Shown: in pieces, positions 10,142-21,159 of the stretch
Layout: the number at the start of each line of letters is the position of its first letter
Position numbering within the stretch: the first letter of the stretch is position 1
Source of the DNA: Arbacia lixula
Lineage: Eukaryota > Echinodermata > Echinoidea > Arbacioida > Arbaciidae
Assembly: GCA_963669155.1 (NCBI GenBank)
Contig: OZ022577.1
Location: 24,504,635-24,568,634, forward strand
Length of the DNA: 64,000 bases
Direction of reading: 5' to 3'
Position numbers and translations under genes: made by a program
Notes under the pieces: model-generated
What the model was told of the DNA's origin: nothing
Database searches by the model: none
Seen by the model: only the letters and a program-made list of their open reading frames with translations

Positions 10142-13100
10142 CTGGAAGCAGCGAAAAGTAAGAGAAAAAATGCCAAGGGTGGCATTCTGTAAATGAACTG
10201 AAGATTTGACTTAAGTATAGGCTCAAGTCCCATTCGACCCACAACTGCCATTGGTATATTTAAAAGGAGTATACTGTACTGGGAAGACAAAAATGCCTTC
10301 AAAAGGTGATTATGTGAGCAATCTCCGTGTCAATGGTCTAAAATTCATGTATTGTCCATTTTAGAAACTTGCTGAAAGTTATTTGCTCTGATATGATTCA
10401 CATTTGGAATAATTAGTGATTTAATCACAAATCCTCAAAATGTTCGGCCCGACAATTTGAGGATTTGTGATTAAATCACTAATTACTCCAAATGTGGAAA
10501 GTTTCATGGCAAATAACTTTCAGCAAGTTTCTTAAATGGACAATTCATGAATTTAAGACCATTGGCAAGAAGATTGCGCACAATCACCTTTTGAATGCCT
10601 TTTTGTCTTCCCAGTACGGTATGCTCCCTTTAAGATTTTAGTCAGTTTTCCGAATAGCAACTAACTTGGATTAGTCAGTTTTGACTTCAGTTTCTTTCAA
10701 AATTCGACGTCGGAACAACGCAAGGAGCTCGAGCTCTACTCCTGTGCTATCTGTTAAAGGACTGTGTACACTTTTAAAACAAAACAAAACAAAACAATGT
10801 TACAACTTGAATCAAGCTAAATGTACCCATCAAATGATGTCAAATTTGTGAGAAGCTGGTTTCGTGACATTTCATAAATTATTATATTTTTAATAATCCT
10901 ACTTATAGACAAATTTGGACCTTCAAATTTGTGTGTATCACATACTCAATTCAGAACACAACAATTCCCATTATGCATAACACATGTCAAACCACAGGGT
11001 CTTTTCTGCCAGAAGCATCATAACTTATCAATGACACCGTGATGACAATCGCAAGTGGATTGACAGGGTTCATGTACATTGGGTATTGATGTGTTCTGAA
11101 GTAACCATCTTAAACACACAACTTGTTCATTCCAAATTTGTCGAAAAGTGAAAATCTCACTACATTCTTACAGGAATATTAAGTGATAAAATGTCAATCC
11201 ACCTGCTTCTGCAAAATGGCATCCTTTGACTATCTTGATTCGAGTGGGACATTTTTAAAAGATTATTTCTTAAAGGTGTTAACAATTTGTTTAACACCTT
11301 ATGTGTATGTCATTATATGGAAATGTCGAAAATGCAAAAAACCTAAAGAAATTCTCACGCCGTTATCGTAGTTAGAGACAAAGTACGTTTTGCTGAGGAA
11401 AAGGTGTATGAATACCAATGCATTTACTATTGATGAACACATCTAGGCCTTATATAAGGTGCGAAACAATAAGGAGAATCCACCAAATACCAATAATTGA
11501 AATAAACTTAAGACAAAGTTATTACCAGCTCCAAACATCATCATCTTTGCTTCCACGTCTGGGCTGAATGCCTCATCCTCGCCGATGAACCGCTCAGGGC
11601 GAAAATTCTCGGGATCCCCCCAGACCTTTGGCGAAGAAGTGATGCGCGCCAGACAGATAGATAACCAAGTGCCCTTGGGTATGTCGAAGTCTCCGATCTT
11701 GAAGGCGGTGTCGGCTCGATGAGGGAGTAGGGCCGCGCCCAACCCGGAGAAGCGAGTCACTTCAGCCATGGTTGCCACGGTGTATGGCATGTCGTTCTTG
11801 TCGCTGAGCTTCGGCCTGCGATCACGCCCGACGACCCTATCGATCTCGGCCTGAACCTTGGCTTGGACATCGGGGTGCTGTGCCATGATGAGGAGGTACC
11901 AGTTCAACGAGGCCGAAACGGTTTCGAAACCCGCCGTTATCATGTCGAAGGTCAGTTGTATGAGACCGTTTTCTGTGTAGATGGTCTCGTCTGCCTGGGT
12001 GCAAATACAAGGATGGATGGATCGACATTCAGACGATTTAAGATATCACAGACACAAACTAAGATCATTCACCTGGAAACATCCCATGAATAGTTAAAAT
12101 TGAATTGAAATTTCCATCACCACAACGAATATGATCTGTATTTTTTCCTTCACATTATTTATTTTATATAGAAAGAAAAATCCTAGAAAGAATATAATGC
12201 TGTTTAAGTTATTTTGCAGACATCAATAAAGTAGGCTTTTCCTGAACACTATTAGCTAATAATTGCAAGGTTAGTGTTGCCAAAGCCGCGATTTAGGCGC
12301 CCAATTGGACTTATTTTGACTTCCACGCCGCGATTGGTAAAGCCTTATACCGCTACTTCGCTACTTTTTGGCTACTTCTGACTTGCTTTTTTTTCTCCAT
12401 TGCCAATCATACATTTTCACCTAGTATCATCATGCTATATAGCCTTGAAATTGCAATATTTCCGTTTGGGGTAGTTTTTGTAGGCTTAAATAGGCTTTTC
12501 TGAAGACTATTAGCTAATAATTGCAAGGTTAGTGTTGCCAAAGCCGCGATTTAGGCGCCCAATTGGGCTTCTTTTGACTTCCACGCCGCGATTGGTAAAG
12601 CCTTATACCGCTACTTCGCTACTTTTTGGCTACTTCTGACTTGCTTTTTTCTCCATTGCCAATCATACATTTTCACCTAGTTTCATCATGCTATATAGCC
12701 TTGAAATTGCAATATTTCCGTTTGGGATAGTTTTTGCTAAATTGGGCGACTTTTTACGGCTACTTACCGGTATTTGGGCTGAAAATTTTTGGCAACAATG
12801 GGTACTAGTGGTAAAGATTTCCGGACACGTAATGCATGGCAGAACTATTCTGCTGTCATCACAGGTCGGAATTTCAAATACCACATCGTTTTGAAACGAT
12901 TCTTTCACATGACCTCCACATGAAGAGCTTGTTGCCAAAGGGGTTAGATCCATTTTAGACCATTCTGGGAATATCTACTTTCTTTTTTCTCCCATATTGC
13001 ATTACTCTTATGAACAATTTTATTTTTATACCTGATCTTTTCGCTGGTACTGCTCCAGAAGGAAAGAGTGGATGACGCTCTTGAATTGGTCATTGTCCTC

Positions 13101-14962
13101 TTTGGGGTCAAAGGCTTCCCGCTCCTGTTGCACTACCTTTTTGATGAACTTAACGAGTTTGCAGGTGACTTCGTCCTGTCTTCGGTTTGCCTGGAGCGGC
13201 AGACTGGCGAGGAACGGGACATGGTAGTTGAGTCCACCGCTGGAGACCGCTTCGAAGAGCTCCCTGGTGACATGGAGCATCTCAACGAACTCCTTGTCGT
13301 CGTAGTTGTAGGTCTTTCCGAGGAGAAAGGAGCTCGTGATGTTAGCGACCGTGGTGTAAACGCTGTCTCCTGGGTTGAAGAGCGCCCCTTTCAGCTTGGA
13401 CACGTAGTCCAGAAGACGGGTGGATTGTGACGTCACGAGCTTTTCGTACCGCCCCCCTTCCTCCCGCTGGCCGTCGATCGTGACCCTGCGCATTGATTTC
13501 ATAACGAATTTTCGTAACTCTTTCCATTCTTGGTCGGCATCACCTAGCAAAACGCCCATACCTGACATTGAATGGAACAGAAGGTATAGGTTAACAGTCA
13601 AACGTGTCTTAAATATAACGAGGTCATTGATTAAAGATTACGGAAGTAAGCCTTCGGACATATACCAAAATTGCAGTTATGTTCTGCGATTAAACATACA
13701 GCTTTATTTGTACATACTCTTTGAACACTAACGGGAAAATTTGTATATATTTTATTATTCTAAACCATATGTAAAAGTCTATCTCAATATTTCATTTGTT
13801 TGGTTTCTATATATCAGAGTGACTTTTCATAACGCTTATTATCATGACTGCGTCACAGTGTACTTTTCCTTTTCTTACCATAACCGTTATCATATATTTA
13901 AAAATAAAGGCATATTAGCCATGTGGTATTGTCATTTTTCATTTAGTATGTTTCGCTTCTCTGTTTGAACCGAAATATTAATTGATGTGTGTTGAATTTC
14001 CGTTCAACACTGCTCTTTTGAAATGCAAGTTCATTGTACTAGCCATGCTAGCTGTGTGTTATTTCGAAATGTGCCCCTTTGTTATGATTTAAAGTTATTT
14101 GAACACCGGAGTATGTAAACAAAAAAATATACATGTACATAGAATCAGCCTATTTAGGATTTACCTCAGAATAGAGGAGCTCTGGAGGGCCTGTTGATGG
14201 GGTGTCACTGACCTTTACATTCCATACGTTCTATTGTGTTTGGGTTCGTCTAAAATTTAGTCTAGTGCATCTGTACCTTTACACAAAGTTATTTTGCACA
14301 TTACATCTTTGCGATGCAATCCGATCAATGCTTTTATCAAGGCCATGTCTTGTCATAAGCCTTGTCACGAGATTTTATCATTTAGACACAAAATGCATGT
14401 AAAGAACAATTTTACTTCGCATTTGGAAAAGAAGCGAAGTGTGAAAGAGTGAAAGGATTTTTCTAGTATACCAACTGGTGGCCCCTCACCCAAGAACTGT
14501 TACAATTAAACCTAAGCCCTCTCAGTGCTAAGCTATGAAAACCAATCGGTGTATTACATGGTACTGAACAAGTTAATGCGAATGCAATCTACCTGTGTTC
14601 GGTCTTCCAAATGCCTTGTTTATGGAGTTGAATGGTGACCGTGCATGCACGTTCTGGTTGACGTAGATTTCCCGCGCCAGTTTGAAGTCGCCAAGCATTA
14701 CGAAGCGCTCCCCGAACAGGCTGAACATGAACACGTCGCCGTACCGCTCGGCCCATGAGGTGAGCAGCTGGCCGAAATCCAAGCGGGTGAGAGTCAACGA
14801 GAGGAAGTTGCCGATGAAGGGGAGAGCGGGCGGCCCGGGAGGAAGGTGAGGACGTTTCCTGGGAAGGATCTGGGTCAGGGAGTAAAGCAGCCCTATGAGC
14901 CCGAGACTAGCGGCCAGGATGACCGTGGAAGAGTAGGAGGAAGTCACATACGGTAGCTCCAT
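9963..14962 (-). CDS. Cytochrome P450, clan 2 (CYP2-like), complete 4-exon gene
   Basis: Join of 14593-14962, 13032-13561, 11526-11994 and 9963-10141 on the minus strand: 1548 nt, 515 residues, all junctions GT-AG and in phase. It is predicted to be an ER-anchored haem monooxygenase. Residues 11-31 are a hydrophobic anchor, followed by the proline-rich hinge LPPGPP (40-45). Further signatures are WKELRKF of helix C at the start of exon 2, the I-helix motif AGFET (321-325), ExxR as EVTR (378-381), FRPERF (431-436) and the haem motif FGAGRRVCAG (454-463), with Cys461 as thiolate ligand. Length and layout are normal for the family. The last intron splits the haem motif, as known for CYP2-type genes. 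I chose the ATG at 14962 because it directly precedes the anchor; an in-frame ATG at 15130 would add 56 residues with no P450 character. Substrate unknown. The subfamily needs a phylogeny. Confidence 0.93.
10264..10629. mobile_element. TTAA-flanked foldback MITE in P450 intron 3
   Basis: Long inverted arms of about 180 bp are centred near 10447. The left end reads AAGGAGTATACTGTACTGGG and the right end CCCAGTACGGTATGCTCCCT, flanked by TTAA at 10260-10263 and 10630-10633. The arms contain matching tracts around GCAAATAACTTTCAGCAAGT. It has no coding capacity. The AGG-type termini plus TTAA fit Kolobok/T2-like MITEs. Confidence 0.8.
10900..11230. repeat. Dispersed repeat in P450 intron 3 (related to 1260-1625)
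   Basis: Ordered landmarks TCAGAACACAACAATTCCCA, TTGTTCATTCCAAATTTGTC, AAATCTCACTACATT and a CTGCTTCTGCAAAA end match the copy at 1260-1625. Noncoding. Confidence 0.5.
11526..11994 (-). CDS. P450 coding exon 3
   Basis: It encodes residues 301-456 plus one base. It holds the I-helix AGFET, the K-helix EVTR, FRPERF and the first residues of the haem motif (FGA). The acceptor is GCACCCAG|GCAGAC and the donor GGAGCTG|GTAATA on the minus strand. Confidence 0.92.
12232..12745. repeat. Tandem duplication of about 259 bp in P450 intron 2
   Basis: Two direct units begin at 12232 and 12491 with TAGGCTTTTC. They stay nearly identical through GCCGCGATTTAGGCGCCCAA and CCTTATACCGCTACTTCGCT to about 12745, with only a few differences. 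The high similarity points to a recent duplication. Noncoding and wholly intronic. Confidence 0.85.
13032..13561 (-). CDS. P450 coding exon 2
   Basis: It starts with two bases completing Gly124 and covers residues 124-300. It carries the helix C motif WKELRKF and an S/T-poor central region, and ends at KDQ in phase 0. The acceptor is ATGTCAG|GTATGG and the donor GATCAG|GTATAA on the minus strand. Confidence 0.9.
13572..13776. repeat. P450 intron 1 segment duplicated at 16359-16564
   Basis: About 205 bp starting ten bases upstream of the exon 2 acceptor (minus sense) are repeated almost exactly 2.8 kb away, from ATGGAACAGAAGGTATAGGT to CTAAACCATATGTAAAA. Confidence 0.85.
13777..14592. other. 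Rest of P450 intron 1, nothing recognised
   Basis: AT-rich intron sequence with no clear repeat or coding signal. Open frames on the plus strand here have no domain. Confidence 0.5.
14593..14962 (-). CDS. P450 coding exon 1
   Basis: It encodes residues 1-123 plus one base: membrane anchor, LPPGPP hinge and the first beta/helix A region (SWAERYGDVF). The donor reads ACACAG|GTAGAT on the minus strand. GC content is higher than in the flanking introns. Confidence 0.9.
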
Positions 14963-15235
14963 GGTGAAGATGATGGCGGGGTGTCCGTCGCTCAGGAATG
15001 AATAGCTGGAAAAGTAACACATACAGTGCAAGCAGACAGTGTTGTCCGCGTCATACAAGGTGCCAGCGAGGTATACTATATGTTGAAGGAGAATATTCTG
15101 GTGTCGCAACACGCCTGTTGAAATCGGCATGTACGGTCAGCTTTGTGGTTTGCTGGTAAGTGTGGCGAAATCAGGAATGAAACAGACGTAGCTCATTTGG
15201 AGATTGTAGCATTCCGTTAATCTTTCTCTACTCTC

Positions 15236-15272
<37 letters not shown>

Positions 15273-15450
15273 CACACACACTCACACAGGCGCGCGCGCG
15301 CACACACACACACATACACATACATACAGAGACGTACAGGCACGTGAGTGTGCGCAATAATACGGAATATATCAGTCACGTTTTGTACAAACTTTTTTTA
15401 AGAATAATGAATCCACTTATCAGACTTCATACATAGATAAACACTCTGAG
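14963..15450. promoter_or_regulatory. Presumed 5' region of the P450 gene with CT/CA microsatellite
   Basis: The sequence upstream of the P450 start codon has no clear TATA box. A CT tract at about 15241-15268 and CG/CA alternation at 15289-15320 lie 280-360 bp upstream. Promoter status is inferred from position only. Confidence 0.3.
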
Positions 15451-16135
15451 GTTGGGCATATACATAGTCGGCATTTATTCAGGCATGACGAGGGCCCTTG
15501 ACAAAAAAAAAATAATGATACGGATTGCGTATATATATATATATATATTATTCATACATGTATATACATATATATATACGTCTATACCTCTCTCGATAAA
15601 GTTCTATGACCGAAATAGTGAGCAGAGTAGTCTCCTTCGGCGTTTTGATATTTGTTCATATTTTTTTTATACGAATAGATACAAAGGACAAAGTAATGAA
15701 ACGACGAAGAGGAACAAATACAAACAATTCATGTAGTATTTAAAGTATCACGTCGGCCATAAATACGTTTACGTTTGCTTCCATAATCCAATTTGACCTC
15801 TCATGAACTCCTATACCAATAGTTATTCCATTGAACAATGGGGTGAATGTTCAAGTGTAAAATCAAGAACTTTGAGCAGTCATTAAAGTTAATATTGATT
15901 GATGGGAAGAACCTTCGATGGGTTAATGGCCTTTGTTCTTCCCTCCACATTGAATTATATTACATGTACCTTCATTTACTGTATTTATTCTATTTCTTGA
16001 TACATATTCTTGATGTGTATCTTATCTGATATTTTTGATGTTTTCTTTTTCTTGTATTGATTGTATTGTTGCTGTTTTTTTATTCAAGCTGTGGAAATAA
16101 GACGAATTGAACTGAACTGAGCATTTCTATTTATC
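15451..16135 (+). repeat. Spacer ending in a LINE-type 3' tail
   Basis: TA-rich DNA at 15528-15590 is followed by an AT-rich tract. The tract ends in GCTGTGGAAATAAGACGAAT then TTGAACTGAACTGA near 16085-16120. AATAAG-like sequence followed by short TGAAC repeats is typical of 3' tails of CR1/L2-type retroposons, and a similar end occurs at 43440-43490. No coding region of such an element is visible here. Confidence 0.35.
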
Positions 16136-16301
16136 ATAATTACATGAGAAATAGTAGTGGATACGTGAGCACCATTATGGCATAGGGCGAGGGTGGGTGG
16201 GAGGATTGACCTTGTTGCTTGACAAGGACACATTTCAGCTCTGCAGAATAAATACACGGATTTGTTTTGATTAAAATATTCAACCCAATGATATTTTTCA
16301 T

Positions 16302-16335
16302 TTTTTTTTTTTTTTTTTTTTTTTGGGGGGGGGGG
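16302..16335. repeat. Poly(T)/poly(G) run
   Basis: Over twenty T residues are followed by about eleven G residues. On the minus strand this reads C-run then A-run, just beyond the copied P450 intron segment. The A-run could be a retroposition tail. Confidence 0.6.
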
Positions 16336-16358
16336 AATATCTGCAGGTAAATATATAT

Positions 16359-16564
16359 ATGGAACAGAAGGTATAGGTTAACAGTCACACGTGTCTTAAA
16401 TATAACGAGGTCATTGATTAAAGATTACGAGAAGTAAGCCTTCGGACATATACCAAAATTACACTTATGTTCTGCTATTAAACATACAGCTTTATTTGTA
16501 CATACTCTTTGTACACTAACGGGAAAATTTGTATATATTTTATTTTTCTAAACCATATGTAAAA
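16359..16564. repeat. Copy of P450 intron 1 segment next to a LINE fragment
   Basis: This is nearly identical to 13572-13776 and in the same orientation. Recognisable LINE sequence of the minus-strand fragment begins about 30 bp further on (near 16597), separated by filler containing TATCTCGTATCTCG. No P450 exon is included. Confidence 0.85.
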
Positions 16565-16596
16565 TACTTATCTCGTATCTCGTAAAAAACTTATCT

Positions 16597-18170
16597 TCAG
16601 TTAAATGTAGCTTTTTAACTATTTCCTGCCAAAGTTGTTTAACTTGTGGACAGTCAAGAAATAAATGTTTGTATGTTTCAACTTTTTGTTTACAAAAGAT
16701 GCAAAGGTCATCTGACTCAAAGAGTTTCATCTTTGTATATACAGCTCCATGTAATAATTTGTATTGGAACTCTCTTTGTTTGTTGCATAGCAAAGCACGT
16801 TTAACCTTAATAAATGTGTCTTTCAATTCCTTTATTCCAAGATTATATTGACGGGAACAATCCATGACACACAGTATGTAATCTTTTTGAAATTCTTCTA
16901 TGAATTAATCGTACACCCATCTGGACTTTATATCGCATAGTTTTTTTTAAATGTCCAAATATCATCAGTTCTATTTCAACATTTTCAAAATCTACTTCCA
17001 TAAAATCGCTTTGCTCCCATTCGTTTCTAATTATTAAAAAAAAATCGTTTGAATTTTTAACAAGCTTTCAGACGTAAGACCCAACCTATAAAAATGTGAA
17101 ATTGGTCTTAGGTGACCTTTATCAAAAATATCTCTATCCAAATAGTTCATCGTCAAAAAAAAGTTTTATTACCTAGACATAAACATTTATTATTGAAAAA
17201 AAAGTTTTATTACCTAGACATGAACATTTATTATTGAAAATTATTGGATTAATCTTATTTTCTCCAAAATGTCTGCATTTATCTATTTCTTGCCAGGCTT
17301 TTAACATATCTATGTAAAACATTGGTATGCCATTCAAATTAATTTTATCTGTATCAAAATTACATGAAAATATAATTCGTCCGCCCAATGATCTGAAAAA
17401 ATAATCGAATGTTACTTTCCAGCCGGCATGTTTTTTTTTCCATAGAGCAAACACTTGATCCACATCATTTTTTTCTGTGTCTTAACAAATACCCGTTAGT
17501 TCGTTACCTTTCAGCCCTCCAACGCCATAGTCCTGATACTGAGTGATAGAGTATTTTCCTTTTAATCCTATCTCTCCCTCCCCAAATGAAATAAAAATAA
17601 ATCTTTTCTATTTCTTCAAGAACATTCCGTGGAACTGTCATTAAAGAAGAAACATAGTTTAGTCTCGAAAAAACATACATTTTAAGAAGTTTAATTTTAC
17701 CAAACATTGTTAAATCTCTTTGCTACCACCAACCAATTAATCTTTTTATCTTACTTAGAATTTCCTTGTAGTTCAGATCCTCTGTTATTTTAGTATTCCG
17801 TGCCCACTGCCCGAACTGACGAGGACCAGGCTTATCTCTGTCCTCTCCCAACCACATGACATTTGTCTTATCCATATTTATCTTCAAACCACTCAGTTTC
17901 TCAAAATCTTTAAAAAAATTGAACTCTATTAATTGAAGACATATCCTTCAAACACAATGTGATATCATCTGCATACAAAACTTGTTTAATGTTTTTACTT
18001 CCGAACTTTTTGAACTTTTTGAACTCTTTACACTCTATTAATTGAAGATTAATTGTTATTGAAGATATATCCTTCAAAAACAATGTGATATCATCTGCAT
18101 ATAAAACTTGTTTCATTTCTTTACTTCCGAATCTTACTCCTTCAATGCTTTTGTCATTCCGTATATAATG
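16597..18170 (-). pseudogene. Tx1/L1-like LINE fragment, second copy, internally duplicated
   Basis: On the minus strand the fragment is collinear with the plus-strand LINE from about 7250 to 8620. It has the YADD box, the thumb region with WLGEDRDK-like sequence, FIWGGRDRIK, KAWQEIDKCRH and the C-terminal CIFCKQKVETYKHLFLDC. It is cut at both ends. The YADD-bearing segment occurs twice (about 17920-18010 and 18033-18130), and a 41-bp segment around TTTTATTACCTAGACAT is repeated at about 17160-17236. Several stops and shifts make it non-functional. The divergence from the first copy shows a different insertion, not a recent duplicate. Confidence 0.88.
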
Positions 18171-18420
18171 AGCTAATAGTTCAATAACTTACCTCCCTCT
18201 CCCTTTCACACACACACATTATACACGCACCACCTTTCTCTCTCGCTTTCTCTTTGACACACACATTTGAACATACACACAAAATCTCTGCCCCTCTCTT
18301 TCTCACTCTCTCTTTATCTTTGTCTTTATCTTTGTCTTCAATACTTTGTCTATATCTTTCACATATCTTGATCTTCAATATATCTCTCATTTTACCCCCC
18401 CCCCCACACCCTTTAGCTTT
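18171..18420. repeat. CT/CA-rich low-complexity tract
   Basis: Mixed CA, CTCT and TCTTTG repeats with a C-run near 18397-18407. The open frames on both strands are artefacts of the repeat. Confidence 0.6.
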
Positions 18421-18779
18421 ATCTCTCTTTGTGATATTCAACAGTATTTTACGTATATTCTCTTTTCTTATCTATGCAATTCTCATTTCTGCATTGCGTT
18501 TATTACTGATATGTCACATGCCATTTTATGTTTTGAGTGTGCTTGGAAAAATACTGTTCTTAAATATAACTGTAATGACGATTCAAGGACATGCGAGATA
18601 TATCTCTGCTGTGTAACACATTGATATTAATGTTAATGATTTCAGCATTGAAACATGCAACACTCCGCGACAGCCTTGATCGGTGAAATTTCACTTGCAA
18701 ATTTATATTCCGCCTATACCGGTCATCATCAATTCAAATAACAACATAGAAATAACATGGGATGGACACACAGGCCAAG

Positions 18780-19505
18780 CAGGGATGTGTTATGGAAGGA
18801 TATGAAACAATTTTCTTTCTTTGAACTCATGCGTGGCACCGACGAAAAATATGTCTTCTCAGTGTGTGCTTTTCACGTGTTATAATGATAAGGAACAGGA
18901 TAACGTGGCAACGGTTTCTCAGATAGAGCAAAAGAAATGTAGAGTCTTATTTCGCTTGTCCAGTTCTGTTGGATTGCATCAATACTTTTGTGAGGAGAAG
19001 AGATATCAGCGAACAAAAATTAAACATTTTTTTTTCTCCTAAAATATCTTAGTTGCACGCAAATACACGCAAACTCTCTTAATGAAAATAAACAGCTTAA
19101 GATATAAGTTTGATAATGATTGAATCCCATATTTGCGGAAATCTGCGGAAAGTGAAGAAATTTGTTAATTGTGTAAGTAAGAATATTATCTTATATCTCT
19201 GTTTGTGCATCATTCAACAATTATTTAGAAGAAAACCGGGTACAGGATCTTTAGTGGTGTTGCCCATAACTTTCTTGAAAATTGCATAAAAGTGTGATAA
19301 GAAACATAGCTTCCAGAGACAAAACAGTGAATTAAAGATAATGCTTTTCAAGTTGACAGCAGCTAAATGTCGGTGCCGGGCATGGGACATCAAAGCATTG
19401 TAGTGATTGTGGAATGCTTTTGATATTCAATAGCACGCTTTAGTATCCACACAGATGTTTGAATATATTATGCTCGAGTTGTTTCTCCTTCCTAACACAT
19501 CCCTG
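18780..19505. mobile_element. hAT-like MITE, copy 2, full length with target duplication
   Basis: A 726-bp element has termini CAGGGATGTGTTATGGAAGG and CCTTCCTAACACATCCCTG, which are imperfect inverted repeats. GGCCAAG stands directly on both sides (18773-18779 and 19506-19512), a probable target-site duplication. CAGGG ends with a 7-8 bp duplication fit the hAT superfamily. Similarity to 1914-2635 runs the full length in the opposite orientation. It has no transposase; an open frame at 18821-19042 is a remnant or chance. Confidence 0.78.
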
Positions 19506-20560
19506 GGCCAAGCAAGCACTGCTATCACAACTTGAGGCCATTGGAGAGGACAACATTTTGCCACGACTCTGCAGTCGTACGAGCCTACAACGGGTGTGAC
19601 GTCACATGCTTCTGCACGTTCCATGACTAGGTCATGTGATTCAGCCAATCGTAGAGTCGTACGACTGATCGAATGGTGACGTATGAGGTGGCCTCAGTCT
19701 GTGCACAAAGGCCCAACATTCTTTCATCCTCGCCCTACAGGAAGCATTACCTTAATTTTCCTTCAATGTTCTTGTGGTTGCATCAGTGTATGAGACTTAA
19801 AAAAGTCACAGCCTTAAATCTAGGCTATCGGAACAGCTCAAATGACCTTTGATAGGTTTATGATATGTATGGTTTCTGTTCAGATCGGTCCACGTCCATG
19901 TTTCGCTCACCAACCCTCTAGTCCTAAAAATAGACCAGACTGTTTGTATTTAAGATCGTCTGCAATAGATTTGCATCCTTTATTAGTGATAACAAGAAAT
20001 AAATCACGTTTGCGATAACATAAATGCATCGTCGTCATTTTGAAATGTAAGCGCGAATAATTTTACATCGCTTCTGTTCTCATGGTCAAAAGTTTAAATC
20101 AGGGTGGCTTTTGCCGCACCTCTTGTTTAAAAAAGTAAAAAGTGCTTTCCCGACGAGAATGATGAAGGATATCACTATACCTATAGTGAGTAATATAATC
20201 ACGTTCTAATCCCAAAGCAATGCAAAGTTTTACCATAACGGAGAACCAGTCTGAACGTTCCTTTTAAGTACGTTCACACGGAGAGCAGTTTGTTGTTACC
20301 GCGTGATATTTTTTCTGACAATTTTATTGGATATTTTACAGGTTTCTGCACTCTGCCGAAGCGACGATTAGACATAAGAAACTTGGTGAGATGGTACTTA
20401 GCCATGGCAGGCGTTACCGCGTCAAAAAGAACCGAATGAATTTCTTTGTAAATGTGTTTTTTGTTACAATTTTTCAAAATGATCATGGATAGATTATTCA
20501 ATCTTGACTGAGTGCCATACATCAAAATAAAACAGCAAAGACATATTCATTTTGAGGCAT
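19506..20560. other. Intergenic spacer with a small palindromic repeat
   Basis: Around 19540-19730 is a block with CTGCAGTCGTACGA and GTGACGTCACATG that resembles the element at 57403-57668. The remainder shows no gene or clear element. Confidence 0.4.
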
Positions 20561-20564
20561 AGTG

Positions 20565-21153
20565 TACCATGAAATTAAGTTGTTATTTTATATAAAAAAA
20601 AGAAAGAAACATAATGCTAAATATGTTACTCATTGTGGCTAATTCGCAACTGGTAATCGTTTGTCTCGCAACGTATGGTTAAGGGAAGCTAAAAAGATCC
20701 GTTGACCATACATTGCGAGAGAACTGATTATCACTAAGAAAGAAACATATTATTGAATGCTTGATGAAAACCAGGCAAAGGATAAGAAAGTTTGATTGTT
20801 TTGATTTTGTGACGTCACGTGCGAAATGCTCTCCTATATATTGTGTATCTTTTTTAATGTCGATTTTCTGAAAAGGATATGCATTATCTTATCTGTCAAT
20901 TTGATACATCATTAGAAACACAATTTTACACACATACATCAATAAAAAAAATATTCCTACACCAAACATGAAACAGAAAAAAAGCAATTCATGGATTTAA
21001 ACAGCATGCAACATGTGGGAGAGCACCTCGCACGTGACGTCACAGCTTTCTTTATTCTTTGACGGCCCTTTGTTAAACATTCACTAATAATTACATTCCT
21101 TTCATGTTTCTTCTTTTAGTGAAACCAACTTAATTTCAGAGTGAACTTTCCCT
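20565..21153. mobile_element. TTAA MITE with CRE/E-box motif, copy 1
   Basis: Its inverted ends resemble those at 28980-29471 and 33984-34473 (ACCATGAAATTAAGTTG on the left, CAACTTAATTTCAGAGTGAA on the right). The right end CCT is followed by TTAA (21154-21157); the left TTAA has decayed. The centre carries TGACGTCACGTG at 20810-20821 and, inverted, CACGTGACGTCA at 21031-21042. Noncoding. Confidence 0.7.
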
Positions 21154-21159
21154 TTAACA

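Noticed and set aside
9894..10302. Plus-strand frame and a second minus frame over the P450 last exon
   Set aside because: Shadows of the haem-binding exon in other frames.
13068..13430. Plus-strand frame of 120 codons
   Set aside because: Shadow of P450 exon 2.
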